Shown: piece after piece, positions 11,377-23,040 of the stretch | How positions within the stretch are numbered: position 1 is the stretch's first letter | How the letters are laid out: each line of letters opens with the position of its first letter | DNA from: Brachypterus glaber | Lineage: Eukaryota; Arthropoda; Insecta; Coleoptera; Kateretidae | Reading direction: 5' to 3' | NCBI GenBank assembly: GCA_958510825.1 | Contig: OY294049.1 | Coordinates: forward strand, 20,019,536-20,083,535 | DNA length: 64,000 nucleotides | The notes under the pieces: generated by a model | What the model was told of the DNA's origin: nothing | Seen by the model: the letters and a program-made list of their open reading frames with translations, nothing else | The model's database searches: none | Position numbers and translations under genes: made by a program

Positions 11377-11975
11377 CAAGATCGGGTTTTTGAGCCGTTT
11401 TTTATATATTCTCTTCTGACTTTACTGTTTATGTATGTAGTTGTTGCCTCATGACTTTGAAACTCACGACCTATGCATAACAAGCAGAAATAAGATTAGA
11501 TAACCTCCTCTTTTGCAAATGAATAATTGAAAATGAATATGTGAATAGTTTTATTGTTAAATTGTTTTTATGAAGTACTTTTGATTTCAACCATTGTCAA
11601 CTAAATGGCTATTTTTCCAAGTTTCTCGTGCTACAAACTTACTTTTTATTCAATTAGATGGCAGTGTTTGTTCAACTCACCTGGATCGGAAGCGGAATTA
11701 CTAATATGTAATAGTCGGAGAGCTGGTGATCATTTTTATTTAATTATTTTTATAAAAGAAATTTACACAGGAAAATCTCGCGACAAGCTTTTATATTTTA
11801 TAAAATTGTATAATGTAATAAAATGATGGGTTTGATTTACTTGAAAGTTTATTTTCTCCTTTTTAGTGCACTTAAATAAAAGCTTGTTCTTAAAGATATT
11901 TTTTTACTATTAATTTATTTTTATTTTTTTAACGTCAAAATTTTGTAGGATACAATTTTTTTTTTCAAATAGGGG
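11377..11975. other. AT-rich spacer
   Basis: No gene supported. The 73-codon frame at 11605-11826 has no recognisable motif. Confidence 0.5.
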
Positions 11976-12027
11976 CGCCGAACCAGAAGCTTGCTTCAGG
12001 GCTCCGAAATGCAAAGGCCGGCCCTGG
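11976..12027 (-). mobile_element. Possible hAT-type terminus
   Basis: On the minus strand from 12027 the sequence reads CAGGGCCGGCCTTTGCATTT. CAGGGCCGG-type termini are typical of hAT transposons. Only one end is visible and no 8-bp TSD could be checked. A shorter similar string (CAGGGCCGGACGATGG) lies at 25979-25994. Confidence 0.3.
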
Positions 12028-12056
12028 GTATTATTCAATGCTAATCCTTATATGTA

Positions 12057-12773
12057 CAGTGCGGTCCAAAAGTCACCCCCCCCTTTTAACTTTTGAACGA
12101 GTTGAGATATCGACTTCAAATTTGGAACTCTTAAATAAGACAACTTAAACTATCTTTTAGCATATATTTGATATATTCAGCTCTTAAAATGTGGGCAGGG
12201 GCGCATAGGGGGACATTTTTTTAAATGGAAAGGGGGGTCGTGTGATACATCATTTTAAAGCTTATAAAATTCTGTATTTAAACTAATATTTTTAAATTTT
12301 TTAAAATTTTTTTTTAATGTTTTGATTTTTCAATTTTTTGTGCTTAATCATTCGATTTTTAAAATTTTTTTTTATAATTTTTTATTTATGTCAATTAAAA
12401 TTAGTTTAAAAGTATAATTAACATTTTTTTTATGATGAAATTAGGCATTTAAAAAAAAAATTGTTTTTTTTTAGAGAAATTTTGACATTAATACCCATTT
12501 TCAACCCCATTTTAAACCCATTTTTTTTTTAATTTGAAAATATGGAGTTAAGTAGAGAATTTTATAAGCTTTAAAATGATGTATCACACGACCCCCCTTT
12601 CCGTTTAAAAAAATGTGCCCTCATGCCCCCCTGCCCACATTTTAAGAGCTGAAAGTATTAAATATATGCTAAAAGATAGTTTAAGTTGTCTTATTTAAAA
12701 TTTACAAATTTAAAGTCGATATCTCAACTGGTTCAAAAGTTAAGAGGGGGGGGGTGACTTTTGGACCGCTCTG
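12057..12773. mobile_element. TA-flanked palindromic MITE, family B copy 2
   Basis: The ends CAGTGCGGTCCAAAAGTCAC and the mirror CAGAGCGGTCCAAAAGTCAC are flanked by TA at 12055-12056 and 12774-12775. It is about 115 bp longer than copy 1 and shares its internal sequence, including gtgatacatcattttaaagc and mirrored matches. Confidence 0.85.
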
Positions 12774-12819
12774 TATATTTGTTTATGATTGACTGAAAAA
12801 AAGGTCTTACATTTAAAAA

Positions 12820-13550
12820 GATGTGGGTAAAAAAGAGATTTTTTTTATTTTAGGGGTAGGGAGGTTGGGGTAAATTTTATATAAACTTGTATTGTCATCA
12901 GATAAGGTAAGCATGTGTATGGAATTTCAGCTCTCTACGTTTATTCTAAGTGTGTGGAACAAAGAGGGGGTAAACTTAGCCTTATACGCATATGGGGGTG
13001 ATGGGAAGATAAGGGGAATGTAAAATTTATTTTAAAATTTTATTATCACTAAATGTAGTATGCAACCTAATTTTAGTTTTAAATTATCTGTGTGGGTAAA
13101 AAATGGATTTTTTTAATTTTAGGGGTACCAAATTTTAGCTTTTTTATCACTGGATGAGTACATGTAGGTAAAAATGTATTTTTTTTATTTTAGGGGGGTG
13201 GGTGATTAGGGGAAAATTATATAAAATTGTTTTTTTTTAACCGAGTTAAGTATGTATACCAAATTTTAGCTTTCTAAGTAGATTCTAAGTGGGTGAAACA
13301 GAGAGGGGTATTAACTTAGCCTTATACGCGTATGGGGGTGATGGAAGATAAGGAAGGGGAGATGTTATTATCACTAAATGTAGTATGCAACCTAATTTTA
13401 GTTTTAAATTATCTTGTGTGGGTAAAAAATGAATTTTTTTAATTTTAGGGGTGGGGGTAAGTTTTATATAAAATTGTATTGTCAGCCGAGTTAAGCATGT
13501 GTACCAAATTTTAGCTTTCTAAGTATATTCTAAGTGGTCGAAAAAGCCTT
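12820..13550. repeat. Degenerate tandem array, period about 330 bp
   Basis: Blocks recur in order: cttagccttatacgc (12977 and about 13315), tagtatgcaacctaatttta, tgtgggtaaaaaatg (13090 and 13417), and ccaaattttagctttctaag. About two and a half units are present, with indels. Confidence 0.7.
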
Positions 13551-14553
13551 TGGCAGATTTGCCCTAAACAAACATACTAATAACAAACATTGCAAGTTAA
13601 ATACAAGCTTGTAAAAATAAGGTATTTTAAAGATGAATTAGTTTACTAGAACTAAAATAAGAAAAACTGCCAAGAGAATAAAAAATTTATTATACAATTA
13701 AACTCAAACTCAATTTTCGTACCTAAAACCAACTTGCTATATACAGTTCAATTGATTCGTAATTTATAGCATTAACATTTCTTCCTAGATTTTCTATACT
13801 GTAGGTAATGCAAACATAGCACTTTTGTCTTTATAGCAGAATCTTATTTAAAAGATATTGCCTAGTTTTTAGAAATTGCATTTCTCTTCTATTTATATGG
13901 ATCGTAAAACTTTATTATTTTTACAAATATAAAATAAAAAAGAACAAAAAGGGTTTCAAGTTATTAACCCACAGTATAGGTAATTAGTATCCACCTATTC
14001 TTTTGAAACCGGTACCGAGTATAAAAAAAAAGAGCTAAATGAAATAAAGCAAGATCGTTTAAGTCCCGAAAATATTTTTTAGATATTTTCTGTTTTTTTT
14101 TATACTTTATAAGGGATTATAAATTAAAAAAAAAAGATAAAACATCAAATGTTTTTATTAAAATACAGAAAGAATAGATTAATTTTCCAAATATTAAAAT
14201 AACATTTAAGCTAACCAAGTACATTAGGTGTTGACATCGTGTCTATACAATGTGTATAAAACTTTAAAACTTTTCAACTCTGTAGTCTCATACAAACAAA
14301 CAGAAATGTAAGAATGTGTCGAATGATGGGAGGTTTTTTGTAACTCCAGATACACTTATTAAAGTTGGTGTTGCAAGAAAACAATAATCAGCTTAAAAAA
14401 CTAAAAAAAAAAAGATTTATAATACAATTTAAAACAAGTTAATTATATTTGGTATTAGGTATGAATCAATATAGTAATAAAAAAACAGCACTACTGTTAA
14501 GACACAAGGATATTAAAAAAAAAGTTAATTCCCCTAAGAAATTTTGAACCGTG
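13551..14553. other. AT-rich spacer
   Basis: No supportable gene or repeat. Confidence 0.5.
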
Positions 14554-14555
14554 TA

Positions 14556-15405
14556 CAGTGGTGGCATTAAATATCGGGACAACCTCAAAAAAATTCGTGT
14601 CATTTTTATATTTTTTTCATGGATTAACATGGGATTATTTTTAAAATTAAAAACTAGGTTACTTCGTTTTGACATAACTGAATTATTTAGTTGAAGTTTA
14701 CTGTCAAAAAATATTAAATTAATAAATTAATGTTTATTGATAAATATATATTCATTAAATTTTACACAAATGTTGTAATTATTTAAATAATAATAAAATT
14801 GATAATCTTTGGATCAAAATTGTACTATATGGGTAAAGAATATGTGTTTAATATTCATTAAAAAAAACACACACCTAACTTTACTCTTCAGTACAGCTAA
14901 AAACTCAAAAGGTTTTATAAATTTTCTACTGCAAATGGATTTGAGTTTAAGAGTTCATTACTGAAGAGCCGCACTGAGGTAAAAAAAAAAATTCCTAGTA
15001 TGCGGCAACTGCACCTTGTTTTTCTCGGTTTTTCTTATATAATTAAAAATTGCTTCACCATCCATTGTAGCTTTTGACCACCGATGATCCTTTTTCGGTT
15101 TGATATAAGAACCTAATGTTTTCTCAATAAAACATTTCTTAACAAACAGATCTATTTCTTGCACTGTTTTCACTAAAATTGAACCTCATCCATATCTCCT
15201 AATACTGAACGACTGAACATTTTTTCTCTTAAATTTCCACGATAAGTAAACTCATTTTAAATTAAAATAAAGATAAAAAACACTACTCATATAACAGCAA
15301 AAAAGAAACAAACATCTGACATATTTTGGCGTTTTCTAAAAGATTACACAAGACCCACTATAATCTATGAAAAATAGTTTGTCCCGATATTTAATTCCAC
15401 CACTG
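14556..15405. mobile_element. TA-flanked TIR element, family D copy 1
   Basis: The left end CAGTGGTGGCATTAAATATC and the right-end mirror CAGTGGTGGAATTAAATATC continue to about 27 bp. TA lies at 14554-14555 and 15406-15407. Unlike the palindromic MITEs here, the interior is not a foldback and carries a coding-like stretch on the minus strand. A second copy begins at 63394. Tc1/mariner-type by TIR and TSD only. Confidence 0.85.
14958..15173 (-). pseudogene. Coding-like fragment inside family D element
   Basis: A 71-codon frame, FVKKCFIEKTLGSYIKPKKD then HRWSKATMDGEAIFNYIRKT. The second element copy at the window end (about 63848-64000, minus) keeps the same peptide with only conservative differences (KKCFIKKNLGSYIKPKKDHR, then AAMDGEAIFNYIRKTEK), although its N-terminal part is rearranged. 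Preservation of frame in two diverged copies argues that the sequence was once coding, either a transposase remnant or a captured host exon. An AACAAG|GTGCAG donor-like site follows the conserved part. I do not recognise the family. Confidence 0.4.
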
Positions 15406-15407
15406 TA

Positions 15408-15858
15408 CCTTTTAATCTTTAGTTTGATGCGCTACCCATGCTTTCCATGCAGCTTATATTTTAAACAATAAAATGTAAAAGTTTTTCCAAATATGGTAAC
15501 AATATTAAACATTCAAAAGCATATTAAGAAACACCACACAAAAGTTATTTTAGAGTTTGAGCCATTTTTTTTTTTATTTGGCCTCATGTGCAATGGAGAG
15601 GAAAAAATAAATCTATGGTGACAAGTAAATTGAAAATAATATGAACCTGTCAAGTTGCTTCTTGACGTAAGCCTAGGAATTAAAATGTAAATAGTATTGT
15701 GTTTGTATAAAATTTTAATAATGCGAGTATGTTACAGAAAAAGTCCGCTAAAAGACTGAAGCGAAGCCATTGGTTAATATTCCTCTAAATGCATAAAGAA
15801 ACTACACTGCTCTACTACAGAATTTTTTCAATCAGTGGGAAAATCCGTACCAAAATAA
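15408..15858. other. Spacer before the LINE
   Basis: No gene seen. A cactgctctactacag string at about 15806 resembles the family A terminus, but no partner end is visible. Confidence 0.45.
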
Positions 15859-17651
15859 CTTATAGCTGCTATTTTAGAAGTTTTAAAGTCCAAACAGCTT
15901 TGGAACACCGTTAATGAATTTACAAGCAAGAAACTTAAATCGGATAGCAAAATAAAAAAAGTCCAAACCAATGAAAAAGATATAAGTAACGAAATTAACA
16001 ACATTTTTTCTGAAATAGGTGAAACTTTAGCAAATAAAATTAAACGTAATAAAAAACACAAATCTTTTAACAAAAAAAATCGAACAATACCAAATTTTGA
16101 ATTAAAACCGACAAATGAAACGGAAATTATATCCTTAGTTCAAGGCTTAAAAAATAAAAAATCCAATTTAAGCGTACACATTGTTTCAAACGAACTTTTA
16201 AAATTAAGTATTCAGATTTTAGCGAAACCACTTTGCCATTTATTTAACATTAGTCTAAAAGAGGGAACGTTTCCAGATACATTTAAAGAAGCCATTGTTA
16301 TTCCTCTATTTAAATCTGGAGATAAATCTAAAATCTCAAACTACAGGCCCATATCTCTTACGTCCAACATTTCTAAACTTTTAGAGAGAATCATTAAATT
16401 ACGCTTAACTACTTTTCTAGACAAATATGAAATTTTATCTAAAAGACAATATGGGTTTTGTAAAAATAAATCAACTTCTGATGCGATGTTTCATCTTTTA
16501 AAAAATGTATATCAAGTCATGGATAATAGTATACCGGCTATGTGTATCTTTATTGATCTAACAAAGGCCTTTGATACAGTGGATCATAAGCTTTTGCTAG
16601 AAAAATTAGAAAATATTGGTATTCGTGGTACAGCGCTAAATCTTTTTAAAAGTTATTTAAATCAGCGCACTCAAAAAGTTTTAATTAATGGTACTTACAG
16701 CAGCAGCAGAGAGTTAAAGTTTGGTGTTCCTCAAGGAACGGTATTAGGGCCGGTATTGTTTACCATTTTTATTAATTTATTACTTCAAGAGGCATTTTTA
16801 GGCGAGATTTTCTCTTTTGCTGATGATACAGTAATCTTTTATAAGACATCATCCTGGGCTCGCCTAAAAATGCTAATTGAAAGTGATTTAGTAGATATTT
16901 TAGGATGGTTTAACGTTAACGGGCTTACAGTCAATATGGATAAAACAAAGGCCATCCCTTTTACCTCCCTTGAAACAAATCTGCCAGGCTTTGACTCTTT
17001 ATCTATTGATGGTTTATTAATCTCTGTTGCTAAAAGTATTCGTTATTTAGGTATCATTATAGATTGCCACCTCCGTTGGGATGAACAGGTAGATTCATTA
17101 TCAAAAAAATTAAGAATGTTAGTTTACAAATTTTACCAACTGCGAAAAATTCTTGATTTTAAACATTTAAAAATGATTTATTTTTCATTAGTGGAATCAG
17201 TTTTACAATATGGTATCATAGGATGGGGTGGTGTAAGAAAAACTTTATATTTAAAACTTGAAACAATACAAAAAAAATAATTAAGATTATCCTTAGGAAA
17301 CCTCGTAGATATACAACCGTTCAAGTATATAATGACTCCAATATAATGGAGGTACGTGAACTCTATGTCAAAACCTTACTTGTCCATTTTTATAAATATA
17401 AAACCGAGTTTAATACAATAAGTCATAGCCAAAATACTCGCGCTGCTTCATCCAATGATATTGTATCTACTCGTTTTCACAAAGCTGTTGGTCAAAGATA
17501 CTTTATGTATTTTATACCTTTATTTGTAAACCAAATACCAAATGAAATAAAAAATTTGCAATCTAAACCATTATTTATAAGACAAGTTAAGCAATGGATA
17601 AATCAAAACAAATTGTTAATCGAGTCGACTATACATCCTATTACTTTCTAG
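15859..17651 (+). pseudogene. LINE reverse transcriptase ORF2 fragment with one frameshift
   Basis: The frame is open without a stop from 15859 to 17277. Motifs in order: FKEAIVIPLFKSGDKSKISN then YRPISLTSNISKLLERI (RT motif 0/1), QYGFCKNKSTSDA, FIDLTKAFDTVDHKLL with the first catalytic Asp (codon 16555-16557), ELKFGVPQGTVLGPVLF, FADDTVIFY with the catalytic DD (16816-16827), and KSIRYLGIIID. An A8 run at 17270-17277 then shifts the frame. The reading resumes as IIKIILRKPRRYTTVQVYND and ends at 17651 (IESTIHPITF). The shift is most simply a one-base slippage in the A run. The N-terminal endonuclease and ORF1 are absent. The catalytic residues are intact, so decay is slight. A shorter ATG frame begins at 16486, but that Met is internal to the RT domain. 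Confidence 0.85.
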
Positions 17652-18043
17652 TATTATTTTGGTTATATTTTTATTACTGTGTATTTCTTTATTTTATTTA
17701 ATGATATTTGTAAAATTATTTGTCTTTTTCGCTTTTTGACCTTAAATTTTTTTTGAAAACATACCTTTAATTCATTTTATTGCTTACTTTTTTATTATTT
17801 ATATGTCTATTTTTATTTTTTATGTGTTTTCACATTTTAAACATTGTGTATTTTTTTGTAATCATAAATAAATATTTTTACCAGTAAGCCTCTTATGGTC
17901 AGGAATTTAAATATTCTTTTTTAAGTGGCTTTCTGTACTATATATTTCTTTATTTGAGTTTATTGTAATGTATTTTAGCTGTCATCATTTTGTATGTTTT
18001 TTTTTTATACAATAAACTTTATTATTATTATTATTATTATTAT
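15859..18043 (+). mobile_element. Non-LTR retrotransposon, 5'-truncated, with (TTA)n tail
   Basis: The element starts between the usual endonuclease and RT regions, contains an RT frame, then about 390 bp of 3' UTR ending in ttattattatta at 18016-18043. No poly(A) tail, no LTR. The repetitive trinucleotide tail and RT type suit the CR1/L2/Jockey-like group. The exact 5' end and TSD could not be fixed. Confidence 0.8.
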
Positions 18044-18199
18044 TTTATGCTTTTCTGCAATTTTTAGTTGCATATTTTGGCATGGTTGCATCTGTGGGTT
18101 GCATTAAAATAAATATATATTTATGTTATTCGATTTTTTTTTATGATTTGGCATCGTTTTATCTAGAAAAAGTTACATTACCTCAAATAATTTTACAAC

Positions 18200-18595
18200 T
18201 AAGCGGGTAACATCTTAGCGTTGACAGGGAATCCACATGTTTGCCAAGCTAACCATAAATTTTCGTTTTGACATATCCAAAATTAAAAATCAAATGGCTC
18301 CAAATTATTTACACAATAAACTTACTTTTGTAAACGAAGTACACGAACATAATACAAGACGAAGAAACGATTTTTATGTAGAAACACCTTCATCAACAAA
18401 AATATATAATACTTTTTTCTGTAAACTACCTGTGATGTTAAAAAACTGTGATAACTACAACAAGTTTAAACATTTATTAGCTGCTTATATAAAAAGAAAT
18501 GTTATATCATAAGTTAAATTAAAATTTTTATATTTATGTAATTATTTTATGTACCATTATTTTAGAATGTAAAAATAGCAATTTGCTAATAAACG

Positions 18596-18642
<47 letters not shown>

Positions 18643-18643
18643 G
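18200..18643 (+). mobile_element. 3' stub of a second LINE with (ACTT)n tail
   Basis: A frame at 18237-18512 reads KIKNQMAPNYLHNKLTFVNE then HNTRRRNDFYVE, and ends CDNYNKFKHLLAAYIKRN. This is the typical extreme C-terminus of an RT ORF (APNYL, NTR, FK.LL pattern). It is followed by about 85 bp of UTR and an 11-fold ACTT repeat (18598-18643). It is 5'-truncated within the last 90 codons. The tail differs from the preceding LINE, so this is a separate insertion. Confidence 0.7.
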
Positions 18644-19510
18644 AATATACAGAATATATAGAATAGAATGTATACAAACCGCTATAAATCATACCAGTTA
18701 TTAACATATAAAATATATTATTAATCTGTAGGATCGGTATATAACTGCTTAAATGTTATCTTTGAACTCTAATTAGAGAGATTATAATCTAGAATGTTTT
18801 AAGTAAACTAGCATTACAGTAGATACTTTAACAGACTCCGTTTTAAAAAACTTAAGGCTAATAAGCAATGTCAAATTATTATAAATTTCTTTTATAAATT
18901 ATGAAAATATTGAAAACAAAAATATATTTTTTTAAAATCACTAGTTCATTTATTTATAATTCAACTGTACTTTTAAATCTTCTTATTTCTGGCTTATTTA
19001 CAAATTTCATTCATTTTTGACTACTTATATAAGTTATTTTAAGTATTTTATAGGTCATTTTTATCCAAGTACTTATATAAAAGCATTATCTCGAATATTT
19101 CTTGAAAGACACCGGGGTTTACTCACTCCAGCGGTATACTTGCTGATTTATAGCTAAGGATGCTACATTCTTATTCCTGACTATTTATCAATTTTTATAT
19201 ATAAGATACCCCCACACGTGCTGTTTAGTGTCACTTCTTTATTAAACACAATATTTTATGTTTTTCTTTCCCAAGAAACAAAACGCGCAATTTGTTGGGA
19301 TTTATTGTTAGCGGTTATCAGCTTTGTAAATGATTCATATATCTTCCATGCACCATAACACTGCAGAGTCTCCATTAAGAATTTTCGCTAAAACCTAAAA
19401 TTACTTTACATCTAGAAAAACAAAAGAGGAATTCATAAAATAGCGGTAGGCCGTTCATTGGTTTATAAGAGTAAACAAAAAAAGTCAAACTTCACTAACT
19501 TTTGAAATAG
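18644..19510. other. AT-rich spacer
   Basis: No gene or repeat supported. Confidence 0.5.
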
Positions 19511-19835
19511 CTATTTTCCTAACAAGTGCGGAAAAGCCTCTTTACGTATGCGTTAGGAACAATACTTTTCCTACGAGCAGAGTTAAAATTAAATATACTT
19601 TTATATTTTATCAAATAAATCGAAATAAATCTTATTTTTATAATTTTTCAATAAGAAAAACAATTAAAAGGTAAAAAATTTAAACATTTTTATAATATTA
19701 TGAATAAATATAACAAGAATAACACTACGAAATTAAGAAATTAAACAATATTTATGCGTGCGGAAAAGGCTTTCTTTCCACATCCATATGGGTGCGGAAA
19801 GAGTGGTCTTTCCGCAGGCTCGTAGGAAAAGTTTA
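19511..19835. mobile_element. Candidate TIR element with repeated gcggaaa blocks
   Basis: The left end (ttttcctaacaagtgcggaa) and the mirror of the right end (ttttcctacgagcctgcgga) match imperfectly. The block gtgcggaaa recurs three times near the right end. No TSD read. Confidence 0.4.
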
Positions 19836-20577
19836 TTTAGCTAATTAGACGACTAGAGTAATGATTTAATCGACAACATTCTTATATATGACTTTTACAT
19901 TCAGCTGTATGAGCTATTCCAAAGGTACTCCAACGGTAGTTTTACCTAGAAATAATTGGGGGAGTTTTGATTTTGGGTTTATTTTGTAGGGTATAGGGCC
20001 GCAAACGAAAAAACAATTTTGTGACCTTGAACTTGATTTGTAACTGTCATTCTTTTGACGTATTTTTCACAAAACAACTGATTTTTCAAAATAACTCAAG
20101 ATTGGAGCATCCTAGGACAAAAAACGTTCTATATGAAAACAAAGAGGACGACATTTTTTGTCGTATTATTTTTTGTATGACTTATAACTACAGCGGTGCT
20201 GTTAAACGTTACACTAGAGATTTTTAGCATTTTATTTCCTTTTTTCGAAAAACCATATTTTTTCTTTATAAGTCGATTGAGCATGTGTCTTAGAATATTT
20301 TGGGTGAAAATTAATCAGGCGCTTTCTTTTAAATTTTTGTAAAATTACAAAATTTTAAAATAATTCACCCATTATCTCGAGATTCAGTAAAAATCATGAA
20401 TAAACCTTTAAAATGACATGTAAGATGTTCTATTTTCTTGAATCCAAAAGTTCCAAAAGATACAAAAATTAGCTAACAAATATATGTTTTGACACCGTCA
20501 TTGACATTGAAGGTAAAGCAGACCTCACCTTTTCCTTGTGTGTTTTCTTCGTCTGTTCAGTTTCTTCTACTATGTTC
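19836..20577. other. AT-rich spacer
   Basis: No gene supported. The 68-codon frame at 20021-20227 has no recognisable motif. Confidence 0.45.
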
Positions 20578-20630
20578 TGTTCTTTTTTCTTCTTCTTTCT
20601 CTTCTTCTTCTTCTTCTTCTTCTTCTTTAT
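20578..20630. repeat. (TTC)n microsatellite
   Basis: An interrupted ttctt tract of about 50 bp. Three overlapping open frames here are only Ser, Phe or Leu runs and are not genes. Confidence 0.9.
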
Positions 20631-20839
20631 TGTCTTTTACGTACCTGCACGTCACCATCGAAGCAAAATTTTGTCGTGTTACTGGTTATTAGTTTCTGTA
20701 GTAAATGTAATTTGGTACTCCCTGTATTGTATAATATGTCCTGCAAATTAACTAGTCAAGTAATTGCATTATTATTAATGGAAAATGGATGTTTACATAT
20801 ATGTTGACATGTTTATAGTATTGTAATTGGATAATAATA

Positions 20840-20950
20840 ATTAGGGACAATACAATCCGTCATCATTGTTTATCATTTCTGATGTTCGTTTAAGCATATT
20901 TCTATCTGGCTTTAATGTTTCTAAAAATTTTTCTTTTGTGGAGGTTATTA
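20840..20950 (+). repeat. Left member of a ~110-bp direct repeat pair
   Basis: Begins taattagggacaatacaatc and ends ttctttt.tggaggt. The same block recurs at 22907-23012 with roughly 15% differences. Between the two lie two palindromic elements. Confidence 0.75.
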
Positions 20951-20989
20951 AATCAACCTTTACTTACACTGCACAAAACTCAAAAATTT

Positions 20990-21362
20990 CACTGATAGAA
21001 TAATAGCCTTATTAATACAACAATGTAGTGTTATATATGCGCCAACCACAAATTGTACTATGGTATACTGCCCTACTACGCTAGAAAGCAGTAGCTCCAT
21101 TTGTCGCCTAGCGACGTTTTGACGTCAACTCTGATGTAATATTTTGAAAACGCTGTTATGCGACAAATGGAGTTACTGCTTTCTATAGAGTAGGGCAATA
21201 CAGTACTAACTATGATATAACATTTGTTGTTGTATTTATTACACTTTTGTGTTGTTTATCTCTTAGTTCTACAACTGGTTGTTGTATCGCATAACATATT
21301 TACGTTATAACATATTACAAAATATGGTTGGCTCCTATATTAGAACAACATTTCTATCAGTG
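20990..21362. mobile_element. Palindromic MITE, family G
   Basis: Outer TIR CACTGATAGAA at both ends, then related gccaacca blocks. The core is a strong hairpin at 21066-21205: actgccctactacgctag and tttgtcgcctagcg pair with the mirrored cgacaaatggagttactg and gtagggcaatacagt. No transposase; TSD unclear. Confidence 0.65.
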
Positions 21363-21399
21363 TTGCCAACACCATTTAAGTTTATTCTAGACCTATTTC

Positions 21400-22906
21400 A
21401 TGCTCTGTTTTTGGAACCTTGTTCGTTTTTCTTAATCAGCTTGTTTTTTAAGATATAGCTTGTTTTTCAAGATATAGCGCACAGTGTTTTTTTTTTGCAT
21501 ATTATAGGCAAAAAAAAACAATATAATAGTTGTTGTAAAAAAAATAATTAATAACTAATTAATTTTTTTTTATGTGGATTGATTCTCTAGTAATAGGGCT
21601 CTAAGCTAAAAAAAGCGAATTTTTATTCGTTTGTTTTTTATAGGCTTCTAAATTCAAAATACTAGATTTTTTCGTATTTTTTTTCGCTATATTTTCATAA
21701 AAATTTTATATAAATACTTAAGATATAGCTTTCATTTTTATAAGCAACACTAACACACATGTGAGGTTTGTAAAAAAAAAACAGTTTTAGATTGAATCCA
21801 GTAACGATATTTTACGAGGAGTTATTTAAAGTAGAACAACAATATTTTGAATTATTGAATGTTTATTTAATGTTATTTTAATGTTTTAAAGCAAGGAAAA
21901 AAAGATATTTTTCAATTTTTCGTTTCGTTTTTTTCAGAACAAATTTAATTTATTGTGTTGCTTTCCAAAAAATAAATAAAATATCTCAATTTTTTTTATA
22001 ACCCCCGGTAAAATCTCCGTCACTAGATTAAATCTCAAAAATTTTTATTGCGTATAAAAATAAGAGTCGTATCTTTAATATTTTTAGTTTTGATTTTTGG
22101 GGAATAGGGCTTTGGATCTGACTAAAATTGTTATCTAATTTGCTGTGACGTTTCGACGATGGATTTTCGTCGTTTTCGAACAGAGAATTAAAGCCAAAGA
22201 TTAGTCATTGTCACTAACAATAAACACTCACATAAACAAAACATTATTTAAACAAATAAATAACAGTTAAAAAATTTAATCAAGACAGTGTACTTTACTA
22301 TACGCAGCAACTGAACCTCGTATAGTGAAGTACCCTGTCTTGATTTTATTTTTTAACTGTTATTTATTTGTCTAAATAATGTTTTGTTTATGTAAGTGTT
22401 TATTGTTAGTGACAATGACTAATCTTTGGCTTTAATTCTCTGTTCGAAAACAACAAAAATCCATTGTCGAAACGTCACAGCAAATTAGATAACAATTTTA
22501 GTCAGATCCAAAGCCCTATTCCCCAAAAATCAAAACTAAATTATACAAATCGGGCAAAAACTTTCAATTTAATATTTTTATAAAAATATATAGAAAAAAT
22601 GCGAAAAAAATCAATTTTTTGAATTTAGAAGCCTATTAAAAACAAACGAATAAAGGTATTTTAAATCTTTTTTTTTTGCTTAGAGCACCACTAATAGAGA
22701 ACCAATCCATGGCAAAAAAAAAATAATTAGACCTATTTTTTTTTACTACAACTATAGGCAAAAACCCCACTGTGCGCTATATCACAAAAAAAAACGAGCT
22801 GATCGAGAAAAACTTAAAAAGTTTCCGAAATCAGCTCATCAAATATAGCCAGAGGCAACTAAAAGCTATAAAAAAAATCTTTTTTTTTTCATAGAGCGGT
22901 GTAATT
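21400..22906. mobile_element. Foldback family A copy 2, interrupted
   Basis: The left arm (from about 21400: cttaatcagcttgtttttta, gcgcacagtg) mirrors the right arm (cactgtgcgctatatc, gagctgatcgagaaaaac). It matches copy 1 at 554-1632. The right terminus CACCGCTCTATG is visible at 22906; the left terminus is lost. A palindromic MITE (22087-22536) has inserted in the right half. Confidence 0.7.
22087..22536. mobile_element. 450-bp near-perfect palindrome nested in family A copy 2
   Basis: The left end gttttgatttttggggaata is mirrored at the right (tattccccaaaaatcaaaac) and the arms match almost throughout, including acgtttcgacgatgg against its mirror. The central loop is around gcagcaactgaacctcg. 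TA flanks both ends (22085-22086, 22537-22538). The ttcgaaaa...cgaaacgtcac block resembles motifs common in insect MITEs and Penelope termini. Tc1/mariner-like by TSD. Confidence 0.85.
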
Positions 22907-23012
22907 AGGGACAATACAATCCATCATCATTGGTTATAATTTTTAATGTTGTTTTAAGCAAATTTCTATCTGGTTTAAATGTTTCTAAATTTTTCTTTTA
23001 TGGAGGTATTTA
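22907..23012 (+). repeat. Right member of the ~110-bp direct repeat pair
   Basis: Partner of 20840-20950. It starts immediately after the right end of foldback A copy 2. Confidence 0.75.
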
Positions 23013-23040
23013 CATCGACCTTTAGTTTTTTTTAAAAACA

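Noticed and set aside
20489..20807. Three overlapping Ser/Phe/Leu-rich frames
   Set aside because: All are readings of the (TTC)n tract.
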